Assembly: GCA_937875275.1 (NCBI GenBank)
Contig: CALNCC010000102.1
Span: forward strand, 1-45,470
Reading direction: 5' to 3'
Length of the DNA stretch: 45,470 nucleotides
Origin: an uncultured Dysgonomonas sp.
GTDB taxonomy: Bacteria > Bacteroidota > Bacteroidia > Bacteroidales > Dysgonomonadaceae
The first letter of the stretch is position 1, and every line of letters starts with the position of its first letter. A model generated the notes under the pieces. That model searched no databases, was not told the DNA's origin, and worked only from the letters and a program-made list of their open reading frames with translations. Of this stretch, positions 1-8,290 are shown piece by piece. The position numbers were made by a program, and so were the translations under genes.

Positions 1-44
1 TAAAGTTTAGGAAACTTCTATTCTATCCATTGAACTACTGCGCC
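1..44 (-). tRNA. tRNA-Arg (anticodon CCU), 5' part only, cut by window edge
   Basis: Read on the minus strand from position 44, the sequence folds as a tRNA 5' half: acceptor GGCGCAG, TA at positions 8-9, D-arm GTTC...GAAT, then anticodon stem GAAGT/ACTTT around loop TTCCTAA, giving anticodon CCT, which decodes AGG (arginine). The variable arm, T arm and 3' acceptor lie beyond the left edge, so the acceptor pairing cannot be checked and the exact 5' end is uncertain by a base. A strong Bacteroidota promoter lies just upstream (83-114). Confidence 0.8.
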
Positions 45-82
45 ATTCTACCTTATAGCTACGTACACATAGCTTAGGGCTG

Positions 83-114
83 CAAAAATAATATAAATTA
101 ACGAATGATTCAAA
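83..114 (-). promoter_or_regulatory. Promoter of tRNA-Arg (TTTG-N20-TAnnTTTG)
   Basis: On the minus strand, TTTG (114..111) is followed after 20 bases by TATTTTTG (90..83). This matches the Bacteroidota housekeeping promoter (-33 TTTG, -7 TAnnTTTG). A transcript would start near 76, giving a leader of about 30 bases before the tRNA 5' end. Confidence 0.65.
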
Positions 115-155
115 TTCCGCTGAAAGAAACCAATGCATGATAAGATCATTTTGCT

Positions 156-163
156 TATTTTTG
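156..163 (+). promoter_or_regulatory. Candidate -7 box for the 227-7803 gene run
   Basis: TATTTTTG matches the TAnnTTTG -7 element; transcription would begin near 170, about 57 bases before the ATG at 227. No well-spaced -33 TTTG is seen, so this is a weaker call. Confidence 0.35.
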
Positions 164-226
164 CTCTGGCATTAAGAATATATCCAAGAACAATACTAAT
201 CAGCATAAGAAAACAATCATGCGCCT

Positions 227-1840
227 ATGAATCTAATCCTTAAGAAAATATTGAAGTTTATCAACGACTACAAATTTACACTCCTCTTCCTTTCATTTCT
301 GCTGATCATAACATTTAATTTAGCTGAACAATTCTCAATACTTAATGTACTGAGTGCAATATCATTCATTTTCATCTTTCATCTGTTATCAAAATATAAG
401 CTTCTGTATCCCATTGCAATATTCATCGCCATATTCATCGGATTTAATGCCTACTTTGCTTTTGTGCTAAAAGAACAGATGTCATACGGTGTCATGGCTT
501 CGTTTATGGAAACATACTCCGATGAAGCCTTGGGAATGATGAGCGTAATATGGTGGAAAGTAGCACTGACGTTGGGCTTACTTGTTGCATGGATCGTTTT
601 CATGATGAATGAATTAAAAAAGATTTCTTTTTCCAGAAAGATCTCGCTTGCCGTTGTCCTGATATTTTGGTTAATTGTAGCTCCGACATTCATAACAACC
701 AATATCTTAGACAAACACTGGTTGAAAAGAGATTTTCCAACAAGCCCATTTTACATATTGTTTGAAGTTACAGGCAAAGATCACCCCATCATCATAAGAG
801 ACATAATGGTATTTGGAAGTTATTGGGGCGAAAAGGTGAAGATAAAGGAGTATCAGGAAGCCAAAAGGACGCTGCCCGAAGGAGTAACTTTGAAAAACGA
901 GGGAGACAGCATTCTGCCAAAACATATATTCGTGATCATAGGCGAAAGTGCAAATCGAGATTATATGTCACTGTATGGATATAAAGAAGCTAAGACAACC
1001 CCGTTTTTAGATAGTATCAAGTCTGCATTACCAACCAAACTGAACTATTATAATGGGATAGCGGCAGCTCCAATCACCCGTTTTGCCGTTCCTATGGCAG
1101 TTTCTTTTGCCGACCCATTGAATCTCGACAAACAATACACCGAGAAAAACATAGTGGAAATTGCCAACAATGCCGGTTATGAAACAATTTGGCTGTCCAG
1201 TCAACCCAAAGTTGGTGTATATGAGACTATCATCGGCAATATGGCATCGTGTGCAACAGTATCCGATTTTGATTATGGTTGGCCGGTAGAAGATTTAGAC
1301 TTGGTGGAGAAAGCGAAAAACAATTTTAAAGAAGGACAAAAACAGCTCATAATCCTTCATTTGACTGGTAGTCATATTCCGTATGGAGACAAATCAGATA
1401 AAATAGACAAGGCTATTTTTCCCGGAAAAACGAACGATATACTATATTGGCAATCGTTACATCATACCGACAGAGTGCTGAAAGGAATATATCAATTGAT
1501 GGACAACACTCACAACTCAGCAGTCATGTATTATTTTTCCGATCATGGAGAGGTTATCGGTCAGGCTCATGGCTTCTTGACGGGTGGAACGGCACAGTTC
1601 AAAACGCCTATCGTTGCAATAAACAGAAGCAAATTTCCGGTCGACTCGGTTGTCAATAAATACATAGACCCGAAGACATCGTTGTTAAGTACATCCAATA
1701 CAGTATATATTATTTCCGAGATGTTAGGTTATGATATTGCACCGGATGTTGTTAAAGATGCTATAGAAATAAATAAATATGTCTATCATGTAGATAACAA
1801 ATCTTATCTTTATGAAGATATAATGAAAAAAGATAAATAG
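227..1840 (+). CDS. Phosphoethanolamine transferase-like membrane sulfatase-fold enzyme
   Basis: A 537-residue membrane enzyme with the layout of EptA/CptA proteins, which move phosphoethanolamine from phosphatidylethanolamine onto lipid A or LPS core on the periplasmic face. Hydrophobic segments at about 17-35, 36-53, 60-80, 107-127 and 139-158 are followed by a periplasmic sulfatase-fold domain from about 230. The motif IIGESANRDYMSLYGY places Ser241 where EptA has its catalytic Thr; a Ser here resembles the CptA subgroup. LHLTGSHIPYGD and YFSDHGE supply the expected metal-binding His/Asp residues. The length is normal for the family. The next gene starts 13 bases after the stop, suggesting one transcript. 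The acceptor sugar cannot be told from sequence; the class is clear. Confidence 0.85.
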   Translation: MNLILKKILKFINDYKFTLLFLSFLLIITFNLAEQFSILNVLSAISFIFIFHLLSKYKLLYPIAIFIAIFIGFNAYFAFVLKEQMSYGVMASFMETYSDEALGMMSVIWWKVALTLGLLVAWIVFMMNELKKISFSRKISLAVVLIFWLIVAPTFITTNILDKHWLKRDFPTSPFYILFEVTGKDHPIIIRDIMVFGSYWGEKVKIKEYQEAKRTLPEGVTLKNEGDSILPKHIFVIIGESANRDYMSLYGYKEAKTTPFLDSIKSALPTKLNYYNGIAAAPITRFAVPMAVSFADPLNLDKQYTEKNIVEIANNAGYETIWLSSQPKVGVYETIIGNMASCATVSDFDYGWPVEDLDLVEKAKNNFKEGQKQLIILHLTGSHIPYGDKSDKIDKAIFPGKTNDILYWQSLHHTDRVLKGIYQLMDNTHNSAVMYYFSDHGEVIGQAHGFLTGGTAQFKTPIVAINRSKFPVDSVVNKYIDPKTSLLSTSNTVYIISEMLGYDIAPDVVKDAIEINKYVYHVDNKSYLYEDIMKKDK

Positions 1841-1853
1841 ACGTTTAATAAAT

Positions 1854-2441
1854 ATGATTCAAATAGAAGATACTCTGATTTCGTTAGATGTTGTAGAAGA
1901 AAACTTTTTGTGCGACCTTTCTGCTTGTATGGGCGAATGCTGCGTGGAAGGAGAAGCCGGAGCACCGTTGCTCGACAGCGAGGTGGGAGTACTAAAAGAT
2001 ATATTGCCTGTAATTTGGGACGACCTTTCGCCCGCAGCAAAAGCCGTAATAGAAGAACAAGGCGTTGCCTATGAAGACTGGGAAGGAGATATGGTTACAT
2101 CTATCGTAAACAATAAAGATTGCGTTTTCTCTTATTACGACGAGAAGAAGATCTGTAAATGTGCAATAGAAAAAGCGTACAGAGACAATAAGATTGACTT
2201 TTACAAACCCATATCGTGCCACCTTTATCCTATCCGTTTACAAAAGTATAAAGATTATATAGCAGTTAACTACCACGAATGGAGCATCTGTAAGGCTGCG
2301 ACTATCTTGGGGCGAAAAGAAAATGTCAAAATATATCAGTTCCTGAAAGATCCGCTTATCCGTTGTTTTGGCGAAGAGTGGTACAGCGAACTTTGTTTGG
2401 TGGCTGAAGAATACAATAAACAAAAAAACGAAAATAAATAA
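1854..2441 (+). CDS. DUF3109 family cysteine-rich protein
   Basis: A 195-residue soluble protein of the DUF3109 type, widespread in Bacteroidota, with no established function. The cysteines form clusters: CDLSACMGECCVEGEAG near residues 20-36, a DCVFSYY...KICKC block in the middle, PISCHLYPIRL and WSICKAA. This layout resembles the YkgJ-like putative zinc or iron-sulfur-binding proteins, so metal binding is a reasonable inference. It lies 13 bases after the phosphoethanolamine transferase gene and its stop is 2 bases before the NUDIX start, so it is probably co-transcribed with both. No signal peptide or membrane segment is seen. Confidence 0.8.
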   Translation: MIQIEDTLISLDVVEENFLCDLSACMGECCVEGEAGAPLLDSEVGVLKDILPVIWDDLSPAAKAVIEEQGVAYEDWEGDMVTSIVNNKDCVFSYYDEKKICKCAIEKAYRDNKIDFYKPISCHLYPIRLQKYKDYIAVNYHEWSICKAATILGRKENVKIYQFLKDPLIRCFGEEWYSELCLVAEEYNKQKNENK

Positions 2442-2443
2442 AA

Positions 2444-2968
2444 ATGACTCATCCTCTTCATTTGTTTAAATTTTGTCCGAAATGCGGTTCCCCTCATTTT
2501 GTAGAGAATAATGAAAAATCGAAAAGATGTGAAGATTGCAGCTTCGTTTACTACTTCAATCCGAGCGCATCGACCGTAGCCTTGATTGTAAACAATGATG
2601 GCGAGCTGTTAGTTGCCACACGGGCTAAAGAGCCGGTGAAAGGAACTCTCGATCTGCCCGGAGGGTTTGTCGATTTGAATGAAACGATAGAAGAAACAGT
2701 TGTTCGTGAGATAAAAGAAGAAGCGAATTTGAATGTCAACAGAGTAGAATATTTATTCTCAGAGACGAATATCTATCCCTATTCAGGATTTGATGTACAT
2801 ACTGTCGATTTTGTATTCCGCTGCTTTGTCGACGACATCTCGCCGATGAAAGCTGCCGATGATGTTTCCAAACTTGAATTTATTAAAATTGAGAACCTCA
2901 ACCCGGAGCTGTTCGGGTTAACCTCTATACAAAATATAATCAGAAAAATAAAAACGACTAAGATATGA
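2444..2968 (+). CDS. NUDIX hydrolase with N-terminal zinc ribbon
   Basis: 174 residues. The N terminus carries a zinc ribbon (CPKCG...CEDC, about residues 11-32). The NUDIX domain follows, with its box visible as GGFVDLNETIEET then VVREIKEEAN, matching Gx5Ex7REUxEExGU. NUDIX enzymes cleave nucleoside diphosphates linked to another group; the zinc ribbon recalls NudC-like NADH pyrophosphatases and other small NUDIX proteins, but the substrate cannot be assigned. Its stop overlaps the start of the TPR gene by four bases (ATGA at 2965-2968), so translation of the two is probably coupled. Confidence 0.85.
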   Translation: MTHPLHLFKFCPKCGSPHFVENNEKSKRCEDCSFVYYFNPSASTVALIVNNDGELLVATRAKEPVKGTLDLPGGFVDLNETIEETVVREIKEEANLNVNRVEYLFSETNIYPYSGFDVHTVDFVFRCFVDDISPMKAADDVSKLEFIKIENLNPELFGLTSIQNIIRKIKTTKI

Positions 2969-5964
2969 AAAGATTTCTATTTGTACTTTTAGCTGCTTTT
3001 TCGTTGCATTGCGGATACGCCCAGCGATCTGTAACCGACCAGTCGCCTCAAGGATTGTTTAAGCAAGGAAAAGAAATGTTCATCGACAACAATTATGCAG
3101 GATGCATACATTCTCTTAACGAATTCAAAAAAAACTCTAAAGACGCCGATCTGCTCGATGAAGCCGATTATATGATCGTAGCTTCTGCTTTTTATCAAGG
3201 CAATGCCGATGCGGCAGATCAGCTGAAAGACTATTTGGATAGGAATCCGGAAACCTATCATCACAATCAACTTTGCTTCTTTATCGGGTCGCTTCACTTC
3301 AACAACAAGGAGTGGAACGAGGCATTACACTGGCTGTCTCAGTCGAATGTCGATTACCTTGCCGAAAACGAGCAGGAAGATTATACATTCCGCATGGGTC
3401 AGGCTTGCTTACACACGGGTAACAAAACCGAAGCCCGCAACTTGTTCGGTATCTTGACGCGAATCAGCGAAAAATACAACCAACCAGCATCTTACTATTT
3501 GGCGTATATCGATTTCCAGAACGGAAATTACGAAAACTCTCTTTCTCTTTTCCGAAAACTGAGAAGCAACCCCGAATATAAAGAGAATGCAACATTCTTC
3601 ATCATACAAGGATCGTTTCTACAAGGCGACCTCAAGGAAACCGTTAGTGCCGGGAAGGAGTATGTAAACGAATATCCGCGCAGCAAAAATGCGGCAGAAG
3701 TATATCGATTGCTCGGAAGCAGCTACTATCAACAAGGCGACCTTGCAAATTCTATCGTAAACTATGAACGTTATCTGCAATACGGAGAGAAACCGTTCCG
3801 CGAAGATATGTTCCAACTCGGAACTGCATACTATAAGAATGGTGTATACAAACAAGCCATAGAAGCCCTGAAAATGTCGGCATCGACCGACGATCAATTG
3901 GGACAGGCATCATATATGCTTCTCGGACAATCATACATGCACAACGGCGACAATACAAATGCGCTGATGTCTTTCAATGCTGCCGCACGCAGCAACTTCG
4001 ACCGCACCATCAGTGAAGACGCCCTATACAGCTATGTACTGCTTACCGCCAATGGTACTACAACACCATTCGATCAGTCGATTACCGTATTCCAACGTTT
4101 CTTCACCGAATATCCTGACTCGAAATACAAGACCGAGGTAAGTGGATTATATGCTAACACACTATTATCTACAAAAAACTATAATGCGGCATTGAACGCC
4201 ATTGCAACAATGACGTCGCCGGACAAAAAAATATTAGAAGCCAAACAAATGATATTGTTCCAATTGGGAACAGAAGATTTCATTAACGGAAGTTATCAGA
4301 ATGCAGTAGCTCGCCTCAATGAATGTATCAGCATGGGAAGCTACAACACCGATGTGCGTACCGAAGCTTATTTCTGGAGGGGAGAGTCGGCATATCGCAT
4401 GGGCGTGTACCGGTCTGCCGCCGACGATTACAGCTATTATATCTCTCAGGCAAAAACATCGCAAAACAATTACGCGCTGGCAATGTACAATTTAGGATAC
4501 GCGAAGTATCAGACAAAGGAATACAACTCGGCTCTTAATAGTTTCAAAAGATATATTCAGACAGAGAAAAATCGCCAATCGCCAAACTACTCTGATGCGC
4601 TGAACCGTATAGGAGACTGTTACTTATTTAACAGAAACTACTCTGAAGCCGAAAAACATTACGCACAAGCGGTAAATACCAATCCGGCAGCTGCTGACTA
4701 TGCCGAGTTCCAAAAAGCTTTTGTCATGGGGCTTCAACGCAACTATACAGGAAAGGTCAACTCGCTTGATGCTATGATGGGAAAATATCCTGATTCGGAA
4801 TACATTGATGATGCCTTATTCGAAAAGAGCCGTGCTTTAGTAATGCTCAACAAAGAGGGAGAAGCTATTTCGGTATTAGAAAAACTAAAAGGTACTTATC
4901 CTAAATCGAATCTGGCAGCACAGACCGGAGTCCAATTAGGTCAACTGTACTTCAATGTCAACAATACTCAAAAATCGATAGCAGCATACAAAGACGTAAT
5001 AGCTAACTATCCGAATACGGAAGAATCACGAATATCTATCAAGAGCCTCGAAGGTGTATACAAAGACATTAACGATATTTCGTCTTATGCCAATTATGTG
5101 AACACGCTTGGCGGAGGAGCATCAATCTCGACAAACCGACAAGACTCACTCACGTTCCTTGCTGCCGAAAATGTGTACATGAAAGGACAGAAAGAACCGG
5201 CTAAACGGTCTTTCAATCAATATTTGGGCTCATATCCTAACGGAGCATTTGTAAGTGATGCCAACTTCTATCTCGGATATATGGCTTTCGAGGCAAAAGA
5301 AGCAGACTTAGGATATAATTATTTCGAAAAAGTGATTGCATCAAACAATCCTAAATACATTAACGATGCGTTGATATACAATTCGGGAATATTTGACCGC
5401 AAAGATTATGATGCGGCATACAAAGCATACGAACATCTCGATCAGGTTGCAAGTTCGGCAGAAAACAAAAGTGTAGCACAATTGGGTATGCTCAGATGTG
5501 CTTCTGCCACGCATCTCGATCAGGAAGTCGTTGCCGCTGCCAGCAAATTGCTTAACAATACGAAAACATCACCGGAGGTTGTATACGAAGCCCGTTTCTA
5601 CCGCGCCAAGTCTCTGTCTAAATTAGGGAAGGCAAACGAAGCCATCGCCGATTATGAAATTGTGGCAAAAGACACAAGAAGCGCTTGGGGGGCAGAAGCT
5701 CAATTTATCATCGCCGACACCTATTACGATACAAAAGCGTATGACAAGGCTGAAAAACAAGTGTTGAGTTTCATGAAACAGGGGTCTCCGCATTCTTATT
5801 GGCTGGCTCGTGCCATCATCGTCTTATCCGATGTGTATGTCGCCAAAGGAGACACATTCCAAGCGAAACAATATCTCGAAAACCTGAAAGCAAATTATAC
5901 GGGTGATGAGGTTGATATACAGCAAATAATTACCGACAAGCTGTCAGCTCTTGAAAACAAGTAA
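2965..5964 (+). CDS. Large exported tetratricopeptide-repeat protein
   Basis: 999 residues with a cleavable signal sequence (MKRFLFVLLAAFSLHCGYAQ) followed by TPR-type helix pairs along nearly the whole length. Recurrent motifs include ALHWLSQS, AAEVYRLLGSSYYQQGDL, AIEALKMSA, SALNSFKRYI and EKHYAQAVNTNP. Such proteins act as periplasmic scaffolds. The start overlaps the NUDIX stop by four bases, and a gene for an outer-membrane barrel starts 36 bases downstream, so a role in handling or assembling that envelope protein is possible but inferred. No enzyme domain was recognised. Cys16 lies in the signal sequence but without a clear lipobox, so secretion as a soluble periplasmic protein is more likely than lipidation. 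Confidence 0.8.
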   Translation: MKRFLFVLLAAFSLHCGYAQRSVTDQSPQGLFKQGKEMFIDNNYAGCIHSLNEFKKNSKDADLLDEADYMIVASAFYQGNADAADQLKDYLDRNPETYHHNQLCFFIGSLHFNNKEWNEALHWLSQSNVDYLAENEQEDYTFRMGQACLHTGNKTEARNLFGILTRISEKYNQPASYYLAYIDFQNGNYENSLSLFRKLRSNPEYKENATFFIIQGSFLQGDLKETVSAGKEYVNEYPRSKNAAEVYRLLGSSYYQQGDLANSIVNYERYLQYGEKPFREDMFQLGTAYYKNGVYKQAIEALKMSASTDDQLGQASYMLLGQSYMHNGDNTNALMSFNAAARSNFDRTISEDALYSYVLLTANGTTTPFDQSITVFQRFFTEYPDSKYKTEVSGLYANTLLSTKNYNAALNAIATMTSPDKKILEAKQMILFQLGTEDFINGSYQNAVARLNECISMGSYNTDVRTEAYFWRGESAYRMGVYRSAADDYSYYISQAKTSQNNYALAMYNLGYAKYQTKEYNSALNSFKRYIQTEKNRQSPNYSDALNRIGDCYLFNRNYSEAEKHYAQAVNTNPAAADYAEFQKAFVMGLQRNYTGKVNSLDAMMGKYPDSEYIDDALFEKSRALVMLNKEGEAISVLEKLKGTYPKSNLAAQTGVQLGQLYFNVNNTQKSIAAYKDVIANYPNTEESRISIKSLEGVYKDINDISSYANYVNTLGGGASISTNRQDSLTFLAAENVYMKGQKEPAKRSFNQYLGSYPNGAFVSDANFYLGYMAFEAKEADLGYNYFEKVIASNNPKYINDALIYNSGIFDRKDYDAAYKAYEHLDQVASSAENKSVAQLGMLRCASATHLDQEVVAAASKLLNNTKTSPEVVYEARFYRAKSLSKLGKANEAIADYEIVAKDTRSAWGAEAQFIIADTYYDTKAYDKAEKQVLSFMKQGSPHSYWLARAIIVLSDVYVAKGDTFQAKQYLENLKANYTGDEVDIQQIITDKLSALENK

Positions 5965-6000
5965 TTATCGCCAGTATTAACATTAAAAACAAAATCGGAA

Positions 6001-7803
6001 ATGAAAATAATATATAAAGCACTACTGTCAACCATGATCTGCTCGGTGGCTATAACAGCAAATGCCCAGAACAAGAACGATTCTACTTTCAGCAGACAAA
6101 TATTGGTAGAACGAGATTATACTCCGTCGTTGCAGGATGCATCTAAGATAAACACGATGCCGGATATATATAATCCGGTAATGCCTAAGCAGCAGATAAA
6201 TTTCTTGAGTCAAGCACCTTCAATCGGACTGAAAAAGAATCTATTAGGGAATGCCGATCCCGGAGAGATTGTCACAGATATAGACTTTAGCAAAAAGAGA
6301 GGATATCTGACCTTTGGTGGTGGCACAAATGCCAACCTTGACGGAGCATTCGGCTATCAGCTGTTGAATACCGAGAACGACAAATTAGACATATCAGCCA
6401 ACCACAACTCGACTAATGGAAACGTAGATTATGAGAGTAAAGATTATTTCCACACAAAGGCTAAAGCCAAGTCGATGGACAATCGTATAGGATTGGGATA
6501 TCAGCACAAGTTCAGCCCCGCAATATTGTCTATCAATGCCGCTTACTTCAACAATTCGTATAACTACTATGGCAATCCGTACATTATTAATTATGGAAGT
6601 GCCGAAGATGTGGAAGCGATAGGAATAGACCGAGATTCGAAACAGAACATCGGATCATTCGGTGTCGGAGCTGGGATTCAATCGAGAGAGGATGGCAATA
6701 ACGAATTATCGTACCGAATAAATGTTGGATACAACACTTTCAAAAATAAATACGGACCTACGACCGGTGTCGATGGTGCAAAAGGGGAACAAATAAATGT
6801 AGCCGCAGATTTTGGAACCGACTTAGGAGCAGATAAACAATTAGGTGTAGAATCACGATTCATGAACCAATCGTTCGGCAAACTACAATTCGCCACATTG
6901 ACAGGAGCATATAATTCGTTATCTGTCGTTGAAGCTACGCCATACATCCGATTCGACGGATTGAACTGGAATCTAAAGTTAGGAGCAAAAATAGGTGCAG
7001 CATTTGACAATGAAAACACGTTCAACGTTTCGCCCGAAATAAAATCATCGGTAGCATTTGCCGATAGGAATGTATTCTACCTGAATGTAATCGGGGGAAT
7101 AAATGACAATACATTTCTTCATATATTGCAAGAAAACAGATACGTAAACCCATTGACCCGTATCGGACATTCAAACACAGTATATGATGCCCTGATAGGC
7201 GTTAAGGTTGGGGCGGTCGAAGGAGTCGAAATTGACGCCTTTGCCGGATACAAACAGACCAAGAAAGATCACTTATATCTCTCTACATCTCCGTTCGACG
7301 AAAACGACAATATCACTTCTTCTTGGGGCAACACAAGCACTCCCGTATATGCCGATTTATCGACCGGCAATATTGGAGCTTCTGTAAAAACAGGCTTGAT
7401 TCCCCGCACCGATTTGTCGGCAACCATCAGAGGGTATTTCTATAATGTGAAATACAAAGATGGCTCTGTGCCATCTTTCTTCTCGGCTGCCCCTTCGGAA
7501 AAGAAAGCTTGGGGATTGCCATCTTTCTCGGTTGATGTGAGAGCCGATGTGAAAGTTTTGGAGAATCTGTCTGTATCAATGGACTATATCTTCAAGGGAG
7601 GTCGCAAAACATATTTTCAAGGACTTGGTGCTGTGTCGATGAATAACATTAACGAACTTAATTTCGGTGGTTCATATCAAATCCTTGATTGGATATCGGT
7701 TAATGCACACTTGAACAATGTTCTTTCTCAGAAATACGAAGAATTTGCAGGTTATACTCTACAAGGGTTCAATGCAATGGGAGGCGTAAGCTTGAAGTTT
7801 TAA
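6001..7803 (+). CDS. Outer-membrane beta-barrel protein (TonB-receptor-like barrel without a visible plug)
   Basis: 600 residues. A signal peptide (MKIIYKALLSTMICSVAITANAQ) is followed by a short N-terminal stretch with RQILVERDYTPSL and then many amphipathic strands typical of a barrel, ending in the aromatic terminus GGVSLKF used for outer-membrane insertion. I see no TonB box and no plug domain with certainty, so 'TonB-dependent receptor' would be over-specific. It follows the 999-residue TPR gene by 36 bases and ends the operon-like run; hairpins at 7826-7850 and 7864-7902 follow. The substrate is unknown. Confidence 0.7.
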   Translation: MKIIYKALLSTMICSVAITANAQNKNDSTFSRQILVERDYTPSLQDASKINTMPDIYNPVMPKQQINFLSQAPSIGLKKNLLGNADPGEIVTDIDFSKKRGYLTFGGGTNANLDGAFGYQLLNTENDKLDISANHNSTNGNVDYESKDYFHTKAKAKSMDNRIGLGYQHKFSPAILSINAAYFNNSYNYYGNPYIINYGSAEDVEAIGIDRDSKQNIGSFGVGAGIQSREDGNNELSYRINVGYNTFKNKYGPTTGVDGAKGEQINVAADFGTDLGADKQLGVESRFMNQSFGKLQFATLTGAYNSLSVVEATPYIRFDGLNWNLKLGAKIGAAFDNENTFNVSPEIKSSVAFADRNVFYLNVIGGINDNTFLHILQENRYVNPLTRIGHSNTVYDALIGVKVGAVEGVEIDAFAGYKQTKKDHLYLSTSPFDENDNITSSWGNTSTPVYADLSTGNIGASVKTGLIPRTDLSATIRGYFYNVKYKDGSVPSFFSAAPSEKKAWGLPSFSVDVRADVKVLENLSVSMDYIFKGGRKTYFQGLGAVSMNNINELNFGGSYQILDWISVNAHLNNVLSQKYEEFAGYTLQGFNAMGGVSLKF

Positions 7804-7825
7804 TGACACAAATATCATAAGTAAA

Positions 7826-7850
7826 CCCTGAAGACAAGAAGACTTCAGGG
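7826..7850. other. Stable hairpin after the barrel gene
   Basis: CCCTGAAG (7826-7833) pairs with CTTCAGGG (7843-7850) around a nine-base loop. No U tract follows on either strand, so it is a 3'-end stabilising hairpin or weak terminator rather than a clear intrinsic terminator. Confidence 0.45.
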
Positions 7851-7863
7851 CTCACTCAAGAAA

Positions 7864-7902
7864 TTAAAGGACGACAGCTACCATATTGCTATCGTCCTTT
7901 AA
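7864..7902. terminator. Hairpin between convergent genes, candidate bidirectional terminator
   Basis: TTAAAGGACGA (7864-7874) is perfectly complementary to TCGTCCTTTAA (7892-7902) with a 17-base loop. It lies between the convergent barrel gene (plus) and the XRE regulator (minus, stop at 7913), where a shared terminator is expected. The flanking sequence is A/T rich but has no long T run. Confidence 0.5.
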
Positions 7903-7912
7903 TTATATACAT

Positions 7913-8113
7913 TCAGCCGGTATCTTCCAACTCAAAAACATCATCAACCCTACGGTTAAAATACCGGGCTATTTTCAAAGCCAGTATAGTCGATGGAGCA
8001 TATTTGCCTTTTTCCATAGCATTTATTGTTTGCCGACTCACACCTACCGCTATGGCGAGTTCCTCTTGCGTTACGTTTTTTATGGCTCGTTCTACCTTTA
8101 TACTATTTTTCAT
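7913..8113 (-). CDS. Small XRE-family helix-turn-helix regulator
   Basis: 66 residues that are almost entirely one HTH domain: VTQEELAIAVGVSRQTINAM is the helix-turn-helix and MEKGKYAPSTILALKIARYF completes the fold. Proteins of this size (YozG-like) usually bind DNA as dimers and are often encoded with a small membrane protein. A possible membrane-segment reading frame lies directly upstream on the same strand (to 8213) and overlaps this gene's start by 11 bases. The target is unknown. The gene is oriented opposite to both neighbours. Confidence 0.85.
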   Translation of the reverse strand: MKNSIKVERAIKNVTQEELAIAVGVSRQTINAMEKGKYAPSTILALKIARYFNRRVDDVFELEDTG

Positions 8114-8183
8114 TTTTCGAGTACTTTAGTCTGCATAGACGGATGTTAAACACAATGATAAAGGTTACAAGTATAACGAACAA
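8103..8183 (-). CDS. Possible tiny membrane-segment ORF upstream of the XRE regulator
   Basis: On the minus strand a frame open from 8213 encodes a strongly hydrophobic stretch followed by a basic tail (FVILVTFIIVFNIRLC then RLKYSKNEK) and stops at 8103, inside the start of the HTH gene. The only start I can propose is TTG at 8183, giving 26 residues; there is no ATG, GTG or TTG before that in frame other than weak options. It may be a real short membrane peptide, the remnant of a longer partner, or chance. Confidence 0.25.
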   Translation of the reverse strand: MFVILVTFIIVFNIRLCRLKYSKNEK

Positions 8184-8290
8184 ACTGAAAAGGAAGAAAT
8201 ATAAACAAACATGCTAAAAAGTGTTACCTTTATTACCTTTGTTCCCCTTTTTGATATTTAGGTATTTGATTTTTATGTAAGTTTGTGGCG

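Noticed and set aside
8278..8285. TAAGTTTG as the porin promoter -7 box
   Set aside because: The transcript would begin at or inside the start codon at 8291, and the nearest TTTG is 24 bases away; probably chance.
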